Shown here: piece after piece, positions 28,651 to 38,708 of the stretch | Layout of the letters: each line of letters starts with the position of its first letter | How positions within the stretch are numbered: position 1 is the stretch's first letter | NCBI RefSeq assembly: GCF_051020765.1 | Contig: NC_134929.1 | Coordinates: 5,668,786 to 5,732,785, forward strand | Length of the DNA: 64,000 nt | Reading direction: 5' to 3' | DNA from: Lasioglossum baleicum | Taxonomy: Eukaryota; Arthropoda; Insecta; Hymenoptera; Halictidae | The notes under the pieces: generated by a model | Database searches by the model: none | Told to the model about the DNA's origin: nothing | The model's input: the letters and a program-made list of their open reading frames with translations, nothing else | Translations under genes and position numbers: made by a program

Positions 28651-30770
28651 TTTTTAGAGGGGGCAGCACTAAACCGGTGGCAACGAAAACCCGGGCGTGA
28701 GCACTCTCATATCCTCTCTGGTATAGGCTAGATTTGTAACTAGAAAATACCTAGAATATTACTAGAAAAAGGGGTCGAAAATGTGGGTTTCGTACTGAAC
28801 GTTGTTTGACCTTATTAGAACAAATTGTGGGCTGTGTGAGGGCTCATTCGAAAGAGGAAGGTTAGACGCAGCGCGCTTTTCTCACGAGGTTAACGAGATT
28901 ATGTTTATATCTAATAATATGATGGCCCAAAGTAGAGAAAAAATCTAGGAAAAAATCCCGCAGATTTCAATGCATTTTCTGTCTCTAAAAGACTTTTTTG
29001 ACTTATGAGATGAGAAAAGCGCGCTGCGTTGAACCTTCCTCTTTAGAATGAGCCCTCACCCAGCTCAAAATATGCTCGTATAAGGTCAAACAACGTTTAG
29101 TTCCGAACCCATTTTTTCGACCCAAAATCTAGTAAGATTCTAGTAAATAGCAAATATCTAGCAAATAACTAGAATCTTACTAGAAAGAATGGGTTCGGAA
29201 CTAAACGTATCCAGGCTAAGCGTCCGCTCTACCGTCGGTCTAGGAGCTGATCCAGGCTAAAAGTGGGAGGGGGAAATCCGCTCTACTGTCGGTCTAGGAG
29301 CTGATCCAGGCTAAGGTTTTTAGAGGGGGCAGCACTAAACCGGTGGCAACGAAAACCCGGGCGTGAGCACTCTCATATCCTCTCTGGTATAGGCTAGATT
29401 TGTAACTAGAAAATACCTAGAATATTACTAGAAAAAGGGGTCGAAAAATGGGTTTCGTACTGAACGTTGTTTGACCTTATTAGAACAAATTGTGGGCTGG
29501 GTGAGGGCTCATTCGAAAGAGGAAGGTTAGACGCAGCGCGCTTTTCTCACGAGGTTAACGAGATTATGTTAATAATTAATAATATGATGGCCCAAAGTAG
29601 AGAAAAAATCTAGGAAAAAAACCCGCAGATTTCAATGCATTTTCTGTCTCTAAAAGACTTTCCCGTTCGTTACCCATATCGTGCCCGTACCCCCTTAAGG
29701 GGGTAGTCTACCCTCGATTTGTAACTAGAAAATAACTAGAATCTTACTAGATTTTGGGTCGAAAATATGGGTTTGCTGGTTTTCAGTTAGTGTCCTTATT
29801 TGAGCAAATTTTGGGCTGGGTGAGGGCTCATTCGAAAGAGGAAGGTTCACCGCAGGGGGCTCTGGTCATGAGGTTAACGAGAATATGTTTATATCTAATA
29901 ATATTAGTGTCCAAAGTAGAGTAAAAATCTAGGAAAAAAACTAGCAGATTTCAATGCATTTTTCTGTCTCCAAAAGACTTTTTGACTAATGGGATGACCA
30001 GAGCCCCATGCGGTGAACCTTCCTCTTTCGAATGAGCCCTCACACAGCCCAAAATTTGCTCAAATAAGGACACTAACTGAAAACCAGCAAACCCATGTTT
30101 TCGACCCAAAATCTAGTAAGATCCTAGTAAATAGCAAATATCTAGCAAATAACTAGAATCTTACTAGAAAAATGGCTCGAAACATGGGTTTCCTGGTTTT
30201 CAGTTAGTGTCCTTATTTGAGCAAATTTTGGGCTGGGTGAGGGCTCATTCGAAAGAGGAAGGTTCACCGCATGGGGCTCTGGTCATCCCATCAGTCAAAA
30301 AGTCTTTTGGAGACAGAAAAATGCATTGAAATCTGCTGGTTTTTTTTCCTAGATTTTTACTCTACTTTGGACACTAATATTATTAGATATAAACATATTC
30401 TCGTTAACCTCATGACCAGAGCCCCCTGCGGTGAACCTTCCTCTTTCGAATGAGCCCTCACCCAGCCCAAAATTTGCTCAAATAAGGACACTAACTGAAA
30501 ACCAGCAAACCCATATTTTCGACCCAAAATCTAGTAAGATTCTAGTTATTTTCTAGTTACAAATCGAGGGTAGACTACCCCCTTAACCTCGTGAGAAAAG
30601 CGCGCTGCGTCTAACCTTCCTCTTTCGAATGAGCCCTCACACAGTCCACAATTTGTTCTAATAAGGTCAATCAACGTCTGTGCGCAAACCCATGTTTCGA
30701 CCCCTTTTTCTAGTAAGATTCTAGTTCCTTTCTAGTTACAAATCGAGGGTATACTAGCCCCCTAATGGAT
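28598..30770. repeat. Alternating array of palindromic modules
   Basis: A block of about 400 bp (28598-28990) is repeated directly at 29261-29665. The marker GAGGGCTCATTCGAAAGAGG appears forward at about 28839, 29503, 29822 and 30240. It appears in reverse, sometimes with changes, at about 29031, 30018, 30433 and 30612. Modules are separated by CTAGAATCTTACTAG-type segments. Fragmentary ends GGGTATACTAGCCCCC (30750) and GGTATAGGCTAGATTTG (28720) look like outer termini of a relative of the element at 29699. There is no coding. Confidence 0.75.
29699..30582. mobile_element. 884-bp near-perfect palindromic element flanked by TTAA
   Basis: The ends GGGGGTAGTCTACCCTCG and their reverse complement abut TTAA on both sides (29695-29698 and 30583-30586). 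The two arms, about 440 bp each, are nearly identical through the whole length. TTAA duplication is characteristic of piggyBac-type and Kolobok-type DNA transposons; the ends alone do not decide which. It sits in the TTAA of a related repeat copy, whose intact version reads GAGGTTAACGAG at about 28886 and 29555. Confidence 0.85.
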
Positions 30771-31377
30771 ACCATTTTATAGTGGTTTGTACCAGTCACA
30801 GCCTACTCTAGCACTACCCAGACAGCCAAAATCCTTGATTGTGTCCAGGCCACAAATGCGCGTGAGGGCTCGTAGTGTTCCCTGGACACAATCTTGGCAC
30901 ATGATGTCGTTGCCACAATTCGGGATATCGTGCCCAGTTTAACGATCGGGCCGTTGTAAGAGGGCAGCACATAGCCGCACTAACTCTTCCTTTTTACTTA
31001 TTTTGTACGCATTCGAGGCGGGAAAATTAAATGATAGATTTTATTTATTGTAGTATTTGTAGTAGTTTTCCTAGACTGCGGATCTTTATGCAAAATAAAA
31101 ATTGTCTGCATCGATTGCAAGAGATAGAAACTAAATTGAATGTTACTTCTTCCCTCTTAACGGGTCTTTATGCAAAAAAATTCTCGTCGTATAAGGGAAA
31201 AGAAAATTGATATTTCTTTATTTTTTAATACGCCGCAGGGGGAGTTGGTGAAGACATAGGGACTGTGATAGGGACAATGACACACAAGGAATAATAAATA
31301 TTATAATTTTTTATTATTACTATGCTTTATTATTGGAAATTACAAAAATTTACAACCTTTACATGGACCTAAATCTA

Positions 31378-32246
31378 CAGAGTGAGTCACCTAACGTTTG
31401 CACCTCAAATATCTTTGTTGTTTCGAAAGATACGTAAAATATGGTAAAGACAAAGTTGAATGGTACAATGGGGCTGACACGATGCTAAAAAATTTTTGTT
31501 TTTATGTCATTTTTTTAGAGATATCAAGGTCATCTTGACTTTTCTAAATGGAATGAGGTATTTTTTAATACATCAATCGATGCAGCTGGACATTCATTAT
31601 AAAAGAGTACTAACTTATGTACAGTCAGCGACAATAATAAGTGGACACCCTTAAAAATCGCACAACTTTTTAGAAATTGGTCCAAAGGACTTGAATTCTT
31701 TTAAGTTGTTAGACCGGCTAGTTCGCTAGAGAATAAGTAAACAAAAATTTATTACGATTGCAATTGGTAGTAATTATGCATTTTTTAAATTATCGTTACA
31801 GACCCAGATAAAAAAGTTGTCAAAACATCATTTTTTAATATTTTGTATAATTACTACCAATTGCAATCGTAATAAATTTTTGTTTACTTATTCTCTAGCG
31901 AACTAGCCGGTCTAACATCTTAAAAGAATTCAAGTCCTTTGGACTAATTTCTAAAAAGTTGTGCGATTTTTAAGGGTGTCCACTTATTATTGTCGCTGAC
32001 TGTACATAAGTTAGTACTCTTTTATAATGAATGTCCAGCTGCATCGATTGATGTATTAAAAAATACCTCATTCCATTTAGAAAAGTCAAGATGACCTTGA
32101 TATCTCTAAAAAAATGACATAAAAACAAAAATTTTTTAGCATCGTGTCAGCCCCATTGTACCATTCAACTTTGTCTTTACCATATTTTACGTATCTTTCG
32201 AAACAACAAAGATATTTGAGGTGCAAACGTTAGGTGACTCACTCTG
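31378..32246. mobile_element. Third concentric shell, CAGAGTGAGTCACC ends
   Basis: CAGAGTGAGTCACCTAACG and its reverse complement, each flanked by TA. Removing it would leave CTAAATC-TA-GATTTAG, a perfect palindrome, so it sits exactly at the dyad of the outer shell. The arms appear identical by eye. The inner half of each arm carries the TGGAATGAGG...GCAGCTGGACATTC core also found at 14329 and 48936. Confidence 0.88.
31622..32002. mobile_element. Innermost concentric element, Tc1/mariner-like MITE
   Basis: The ends CAGTCAGCGACAATAATAAG and their reverse complement are flanked by TA. This fits Tc1/mariner-type elements in both the CAGT end and the TA target. The arms are about 150 bp with two or so mismatches and a unique loop of roughly 75 bp near 31,812. 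Its excision would leave ACTTATG-TA-CATAAGT, again a perfect palindrome. Confidence 0.85.
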
Positions 32247-32815
32247 TAGATTTAGGTCCATGTAAAGGTTGTAAATTTTTGTAATTTCCAATAATAAAGC
32301 ATAGTAATAATAAAAAATTATAATATTTATTATTCCTTGTGTGTCATTGTCCCTATCACAGTCCCTATGTCTTCACCAACTCCCCCTGCGGCGTATTAAA
32401 AAATAAAAAAATATCAATTTTCTTTTCCCTTATACGACGAGAATTTTTTTGCATAAAGACCCGTTAAGAGGGAAGAAGTAACATTCAATTTAGTTTCTAT
32501 CTCTTGCAATCGATGCAGACAATTTTTATTTTGCATAAAGATCCGCAGTCTAGGAAAACTACTACAAATACTACAATAAATAAAATCTATCATTTAATTT
32601 TCCCGCCTCGAATGCGTACAAAATAAGTAAAAAGGAAGAGTTAGTGCGGCTATGTGCTGCCCTCTTACAACGGCCCGATCGTTAAACTGGGCACGATATC
32701 CCGGATTGTGGCAACGACATCATGTGCCAAGATTGTGTTCAGGGAACACTACGAGCCCTCACGCGCATTTGTGGCTTCGGCCCGCTTGGTTGTCTGGGTA
32801 GCCTTGCTGAAGGTA

Positions 32816-33336
32816 AAATAATTATTAAAATAAAAATAAATTTTTTAAAAATACCACGTTTTTAAAATGGACTAAGAAGTATAAAATAATTTTTCCTAGC
32901 CCCGTACATATTCCTAACCACGTACAGATAATCCTGAAAATTTGTGATTGTGAATTTTTAACATCTACGCAAATACTTGTAAGATTTAAAACGAAAAACG
33001 TGGGGCGCAAGATAATAGTAAGGAGTGTAGAGAGTAGAAGCCGTTGAGAAATCTCACACAACAGTTCATATCATTTGCGAAGCAATAAAATTTTTAGTAA
33101 TTTAGGTGAATTATTCATGCATCAATTATCTATTGCATGCGCCCCACGTTTTTCGTTTTAAATCTTACAAGTATTTGCGTAGATGTTAAAAATTCACAAT
33201 CACAAATTTTCAGGATTATCTGTACGTGGTTAGGAATCTGTACGGGGCTAGGAAAAATTATTTTATACTTTTTAGTCCATTTTAAAAACGTGGTATTTTT
33301 AAAAAATTTATTTTTATTTTAATAATTATTTTCTGC
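32816..33336. mobile_element. Palindromic element with approximately 195-bp arms
   Basis: The left arm (about 32816-33010) is the reverse complement of about 33142-33336, with few changes. Both contain AGATGTTAAAAATTCACAAT and CGTACAGATAATCC or their complements. The loop is about 130 bp. Identical 60-plus-codon frames on the two strands (both contain FFVLNLTSICVDVKNSQSQI) are the two arms, not genes. Confidence 0.85.
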
Positions 33337-34717
33337 TTTTTAGTCTTGTGTGTGTGAAACTTTTGAATCGATTTTAAACATTTTTATGAGATTATAACAG
33401 AGACACGTAGTAAATTTCAGACGGTATTGCAACCCCGTCTTATCGAAAACAAACGCCATGGTAAAATGTCAAAGATAAAGGTTCGACGTTCAGTGGAGTG
33501 GGGATGAGTCAGAGTGGGAACGCCTAGTGGAGTAGGGAGCGCTGAACACGTGGACGTAGGGTTTCGTGGGGAGGTGAACAGGCAAATATTTAATTGTTAT
33601 TTCTCCGAAACGGATAGACTTTTCAAAAATTTTTTTTTGAATAATGCATTGTCATCTAGTTCTGAGCCATGTAACCGATTTCAAGTCTCTAGCTCATCAG
33701 GAAGTTAGTTTAAAATCAATTACAAAATTTGCCACCGAACAAACAGACAAACAGACAAACAAACAAGAAAGCGAGCTAATAAAAACGTGGTAATAAAATG
33801 GCAACAACGCGGGAGTCCGATTGACATACAGGGTGTTTACCTACAGGTTTGAGAAAATTTAAGGGGTGATTCTCAACGATAATATAAGACGAAAATGAAG
33901 AATAAAAAAATTGCAATTTCGGCTTCGTTATTTAGTTATTAACAATTAAAAATCCGCCTAAAATGCTGCAACACTTCTAACAAAAGTATACGTTGCGTAC
34001 GTCACACAGGCGCGCGACAGTCTCGTATCAAGTGACAAACGCATGCATACCTTGGTTCTCATTTGGGGCCCCAGCGAGGTGAAAATGTTTAAAAAATCGG
34101 TGGACGACATTGAACCTACCTACTCGTAAAATCCACAAGGGCATTTTTAATATCCGCCCTATGGAATTATCGAGTAGAAGGGGTCAATGCCCTTTCACTT
34201 TTAAATTCTTCTCACACATATCCACAAATCCTTATCCTGCACTATAATTGTTCATAACACCGTACCTAATATACTGGAATAAACGCTCTAGCACTATTTA
34301 CAATATCATACACACGCACTACGAGTTTACAGAGTCATGCGATTTCTGCGAACGGAAATCTTCGACGCGTGCGAGAAGAATCGTCCGTACAAGCTAGTAT
34401 CCGTATGCACACTGATTCAAGACAGCTAATGTGGTCAATGCACACTGCACACACATGAGATATTTCGCGGTCACAGACAGAATGAGAAAGAATCACGAAA
34501 TTCGTGAAAACAGGATAGACAATGTATTGGTATAGCAACGCGCGATGTTTGGGCGGTAGTTTGCTGTAGATCTTCATTTGTTTTATCGATCTGGCATCGA
34601 CCTCATCAGCTGTCTTGAATCAGTGTACATACGGATACTATATATCTATGACCTCACCACGCTGTTGCATCCCAAACAGTAACATACTCGGACTCTTGTC
34701 GGTAGACTTACAAAAAG
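33337..34717. other. Non-coding stretch with small repeats
   Basis: No gene is supported. An ACAGACAA-type simple repeat lies at 33740-33770. A single element end CAGGGTGTTTACCTACAGG is at 33829. A 34-bp inverted pair (TATCCGTATGCACACTGATT at about 34400 and its complement at about 34605-34640) bounds a 240-bp interval that may be a small MITE. Confidence 0.5.
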
Positions 34718-36065
34718 TATTTTTTTTTTTTTAAATTGTTTATTTATAAAGGTCGCATTAACATCGAGGTCATTAGCGACCACGTTTGGTATACAGTTAT
34801 AAGTACATTCTTTTGTTATCGCAATAATACATAAGTGTAAATATAATTAAATTTTGTAGTATAGGTCTACATTTTTGAGAAAAGTAAGAACGCTTGTAAT
34901 AATCTTTTGGTCGTTGAGGCATTCACTCAGATTGGGTGGAATGTTGTGGGCTTGTCGTTGTGTCAGAAGGGCTGGGCACTCGAGGAGGATATGTTCGATA
35001 GATAGTGGTATGTTACACGGTTGACAGAGAGTTGGGGGGTTTTTCGAGATTTTGTGTAGATGTGTAATATTCGAGTGGCCAATTCTAAGTCGCGTAGCAA
35101 TTACTTGGTCTTTCCTGTGTGTAATGTTAGGAGAGTTATTATTATAAATGTCTTTTCTTATTTTAAATAGTTTGGTAGGAGGTGATCTAGTTCATTCTTT
35201 ATTCCAACTATTTTGGATTCTTAGCTTGAGCTCCCTAATTAGGTCATTGGGAGAGATCGGAAAATTTTGAGGTGAGGTCTTCATGGCTTCTTTAGCAGCT
35301 GTGTCGGCTTTTTCATTGCCGGCGATTCCTATATGGGAGGGAATCCATACAAATACAATGTCTTTATTTTTTTTGTATAAGGTCGAGATTAAATTGAATA
35401 TCTTTTGGATGATTGGTTCTTTGTTATCATAATTTGCCAGACAAGAAATAACACTCAGAGAGTCAGAAAAAATTAAGACTTTGTGGTAAGGAGAATTAAT
35501 GGTAAGCTCCAGGGCTGATTTAATAGCAAACGCTTCGCTGTAGAAGATAGAGCATAGGTCGTGGAGGTTGTATAGTACATTTTTATCAGGAAGGATAACT
35601 GCACAGCCAGAACCTTCTTTACTTTTGGAGGCGTCGGTGAAAATGTGTGTATAATCAGGGTATTTCTGGAAGATTTCATAGAAAAGGACTTTAAAGATTT
35701 GGGGATTAGTTTGTTCCTTGGGATGAATGTTCAATGAAAGATCGATTTTAGAGGGGGGAGTTAGCCAGGGTGGGTCAGACATGGGAGATTTTGGTGTTAT
35801 TGGAGGGGGGATTAGGTTTATGTCATTTAGGTAAGTTTTAAGTCAGAGGGATAAGGGTTTAGGAAAGAATCGTTTCATTAGATAGTTGTGTTCATATCGG
35901 GTAGATGAAATTATGGAGTAGGCAGGGTTTGATGGGGTAGAGAATAGTTTTACGGCGTATGTCATGCTGAGTTTTCTTCTTCTAAAATCTAAGGGTTCTT
36001 CATTAGCTTCTGCTAAAAGACTTAAGATAGGGCTTGTGCGGAAGGCGCCTAGGGCTAATCTGATG
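34718..36065 (-). mobile_element. 5'-truncated non-LTR retrotransposon (LINE) with poly(A) tail
   Basis: On the minus strand the sequence begins inside the polymerase ORF (LGAFRTSPILSLLAEANEEP, the conserved region after reverse transcriptase). It passes through an RNase H domain and a terminal Cys/His motif (CQPCNIPLSIEHILLEC, about 34990-35045), and ends in a 12-A run at 34720. An RNase H domain points to the I/R1/LOA group. In-frame stops (about 35845 and 35192) show it is dead. The 5' truncation is typical of incomplete reverse transcription. Confidence 0.88.
35192..35782 (-). pseudogene. LINE RNase H domain fragment
   Basis: The 196-residue open segment holds a full RNase H fold signature: FTDASKSKEG (D50), YSEAFAIKSALE (E83), IFSDSLSV (D107), WIPSHIGIAGNEKAD (H150 and D160). 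RNase H removes the RNA strand of the RNA:DNA hybrid during target-primed reverse transcription. The Met is not a true start, because homologous coding continues upstream across a stop. Downstream, homologous coding resumes after the stop at 35192 and carries the terminal zinc motif. Confidence 0.88.
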
Positions 36066-36123
36066 AAAGATCAAATACAAAAATTTGCCATGGGAAACAT
36101 GTGAAGAATTATAGTAAAAAAAG

Positions 36124-37688
36124 TCTATATTTAACTTCCCGATTTTATAGGGAAGTTATTGTAATGACCCCGAAAATCGAAAATCGATTTTTTAGCAGAT
36201 CTTCACGTTTCATGGTCATTGCAGTCATTTTAGACTATTTTCAGCAAAATGTTCGTGTGTGTGTGTGTGCGCGTATGGCCGTTTCTATGTAATCAAATTT
36301 TTCGTTAACGTTTTCAGAAAAAGTAACAACGCGATCAGGATGGTGAATGATGCAATCGATGTGCCCCGCTGTAACTTAGAGCTGATTAGATTTTGGTTAA
36401 GTAGTTTTTTAGTTTTTTTAGTTTTTTCGAAAGAAGTTCATTCAACAATGCAATTTATACGAGAGAACGGAAAGTTTCCACCGAAGAAACAAACGTAATT
36501 ACACAAAAAATTTTTTTTAATTTTTTTAAAATTTAAGAAAAAAATTTAAAAAAAAATTTTTTTTTGTACCTTACGATGATGTTTCCGCTTACAATAATCG
36601 AAAATTATCCCAATGCAAGAGTGAATTAATCATCTCTACTCCCGAGAATACATTTTCAAAGAATATCGATGACAGTACAAAAAGAAATTTATATTACAAT
36701 CTTAAAAAAAACAATCAGTTCAAAACGAATTATTAACTGAGATTGAATTGAAAATTAATATAAACTATATGATAATTATTAATAACATTGATGTTGAAAA
36801 CGGATTGGTTAATAGAGCACACACACATGCGGAATATTAAAATTTATTACTTTTCAAGAAAATACTAAAATTCCGTCTATATTGTGGTTAGATTTTCAAT
36901 TGGCCAGAGTAGGAGTGAAAGTAAGAACTCGTTATCGTGATTATATGAAAAATGCAAATATTGATCAAAATTTTACACCAATAATAAAAATATCGAATCA
37001 AGTAAATATGTCGAGTGAGGAAAAATATCAAATCACACGTAGTCAATTTCCAGTGGTTCCTGCTGAAGCGATTACGATTCATAAAAGTCAGGGACAAACA
37101 TACGAGAAAGTATGTTTGGATTTTAAAAAATCAGAAAGGCGAACTTTACAAATGTTGTATGTAGCACTGAGCAGAGTTTCAAAATTGAGCGCGGTTTATA
37201 TATTTTGGGACAATTTAAATTAACAGTATCGAAGAAAACCAAGATCAATACTGCAAACCCTGATAATGAGGAGTTGTATCGTTTGCGAAAAACTAATTAA
37301 GACAATTTATTTTGCAACATTAGTATGCTATAACAAGGAACCAAGCGAGCAACGAGCATACGATGTTGGTTTAATGCGACGCCATATAGCAAACATTTTG
37401 ATAAGTAGAAAACTATTGAATTTCCCTGAAAACGTATAATCTTCTTAAAACGTACACTTAATAATGATAATAATATACTGCAACTAACGAATCGGGAAGT
37501 TCTTTGTGTGGCTCGTGGAGAGTCACACACCAAATAAAAAAAAAACATTAATAGCTATAGGTACTACTAGCCATGCGTACCACTAACCTTTTCGCAAGAG
37601 CAGTCCTATCCGCCAGCTCGCAAAGCGAGCGAGCAAAAACAACCCTACTTGCGAGCGAGCGAAGCGAGCGAGCAACAATAACCCTCTA
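36124..37688 (+). mobile_element. Helitron-like element, copy 2 (uninterrupted)
   Basis: It has the same structure as the copy at 2432: TCTATATTTAAC start, a hairpin of AACTTCCC (36133) with GGGAAGTT (36150), and a perfect 12-bp inverted match AATCGGGAAGTT at 37490-37501. It ends in the double GAGCGAGC palindrome and CTAG at 37685-37688. It lacks the 711-bp foldback insertion and so gives the empty site. It lies between the LINE remnant and the 3' end of the orphan frame at 37699. The two copies are about 32 kb apart in the same orientation. Confidence 0.82.
36882..37223 (+). pseudogene. PIF1-like Helitron helicase, C-terminal fragment (copy 2)
   Basis: The 113-residue frame carries motif V (AITIHKSQGQT, residues 63-73) and motif VI (YVALSRV, 93-99) of a PIF1-type helicase. 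It ends VYIFWDNLN. The first ATG is unlikely to be real, since weaker helicase-like coding lies upstream (INNIDVENGLVN near 36783) in broken frames. No ATPase motifs I-III and no Rep domain are present in the element, so it cannot move itself. Confidence 0.8.
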
Positions 37689-37698
37689 GTTATGCTTG

Positions 37699-38289
37699 TC
37701 AATTGGCCTTGTTTTTTCCCAAGAAACATATACCAAGGGTTGGTATAACTACTTTTTCTAATTTCTTCTCCACTCCTGCATTAGTCAAATCCTCAATCGA
37801 ATACCATTCAGTAGTTCCCATCTTCCACTTTCTACCGTTGTCGTCAATCTTCTTAGTGATCTCATCAATCGCCGCCCTTAACTCTTGAACCAAATTAAAA
37901 TTGGACTCCTCCACAACAGCATTGGTACGCTTCTCCCTTAGATATTCGAAAAAGTCATCCCTAAAATGTTGCATCCGGGTCCCACTGAACACGGGCTGGG
38001 TTGAAAGCTGAGTACTATAGTTGTTACTGAGGAAACCGGCCTGGTTGGCAGAACACAGTTTAGAATACATCTTCTGGGCTATGGGTGTGAATTTTATGGA
38101 TTTTCCACAGGTGTTCTGTTTCACCATACATTTTCCTAACTGCTCTCTAGTATACCAATTTCCTTGGTTAGTTATTTGGCTTAACACGCCCAGGTCCTCT
38201 TTATATGTCCCGAACATTGAAAGGTAAACAATCTGAGAAGCCTGCGAATCAGTCATATCTCCATTTATAGTCCACGTTTCCTTCATCAT
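37699..38289 (-). CDS. Orphan 196-residue frame, possible virus-derived nucleoprotein-like fragment
   Basis: The frame starts MMKETWTINGDMTDSQA and ends LGICFLGKNKAN. It is open for 196 codons and rich in charged helix-forming stretches. It has no transposase, polymerase or zinc-finger motif and does not look like Gypsy env. The pattern (YLSMFGTYKED, GNWYTREQLGKC, FTPIAQKMYSKLC, then a C-terminal LGICF) reminds me of nucleoproteins of negative-strand RNA viruses, which are often endogenised in insect genomes. This is an impression, not a demonstrated match. It lies on the same strand as the Gypsy, 4 bp beyond the last integrase frame and 10 bp from the Helitron terminus, so it may also be an unrecognised Gypsy 3' frame. 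Codon integrity suggests recent arrival or selection. Confidence 0.45.
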   Translation of the reverse strand: MMKETWTINGDMTDSQASQIVYLSMFGTYKEDLGVLSQITNQGNWYTREQLGKCMVKQNTCGKSIKFTPIAQKMYSKLCSANQAGFLSNNYSTQLSTQPVFSGTRMQHFRDDFFEYLREKRTNAVVEESNFNLVQELRAAIDEITKKIDDNGRKWKMGTTEWYSIEDLTNAGVEKKLEKVVIPTLGICFLGKNKAN

Positions 38290-38293
38290 CTAC

Positions 38294-38707
38294 TTATAGA
38301 ATAAGAAAGCCCCTTTCCCAGAGAAATTGAATTGCCTTCTTAAATCTGCGTTGGTAGCCAAGAGTTTGACGAACACGGTCGGCGGCGGAAACACAAAAAG
38401 TATTATTGCACGCAAATTCAACCTCTCGCAATACATTGTGCCATACCACACCACGCTCACTCATCAATTTAGTGATCATCGGCAAAATTGTGCGGCTATA
38501 TCTTTCTACCTGCCCGTTCGTCTGAGGGGAAGCGGTCGCTATCATAACGTGCTGTATATTATACTCTTGTGTAAACTCATCGAATTCACGAGACGCAAAA
38601 CAACTTCCTCGGTCCGAAACGATACGCAGTGGCTGACTATAATGCTCGAAATACGATTTTAAACACTTAATAAGATCGGCGGTGTTCGTTGTTTTAGTTG
38701 GATACAT
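38294..38707 (-). pseudogene. Gypsy integrase core remainder
   Basis: This continues the integrase after a frame break at about 38708: the second catalytic Asp (IVSDRGSCF) and the Glu (TNGQVERY) are present in 137 codons. The last 25 residues no longer look like integrase, and the C-terminal domain is absent. The break lies in an ATATATTAAA run, which suggests a small insertion. Confidence 0.85.
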
Positions 38708-38708
38708 T

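Larger units (their letters stand above)
31071..32553. mobile_element. Second concentric shell, family X-like ends
   Basis: CTAGACTGCGGATCTTTATG at 31071 and its reverse complement ending at 32553. The flanking bases (AGTAGTTTTC and GAAAACTACT) are themselves reverse complements. The arms of about 307 bp differ at roughly one position. Midpoint 31,812. Confidence 0.85.
30817..32798. mobile_element. Outer shell of a four-layer concentric palindrome
   Basis: The ends CCCAGACAGCCAA and TTGGTTGTCTGGG are flanked by TA. The outermost 30 bp of the arms differ, but from about 30848 inward the right arm is an almost exact reverse complement of the left. The dyad is at about 31,808-31,812. Three further TIR-bounded elements sit inside on the same centre. 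No coding capacity. Confidence 0.9.

Noticed and set aside
32825..33322. Two identical protein frames on opposite strands
   Set aside because: They are the two arms of one palindrome; the frame is AT-rich and not conserved in any recognisable way.
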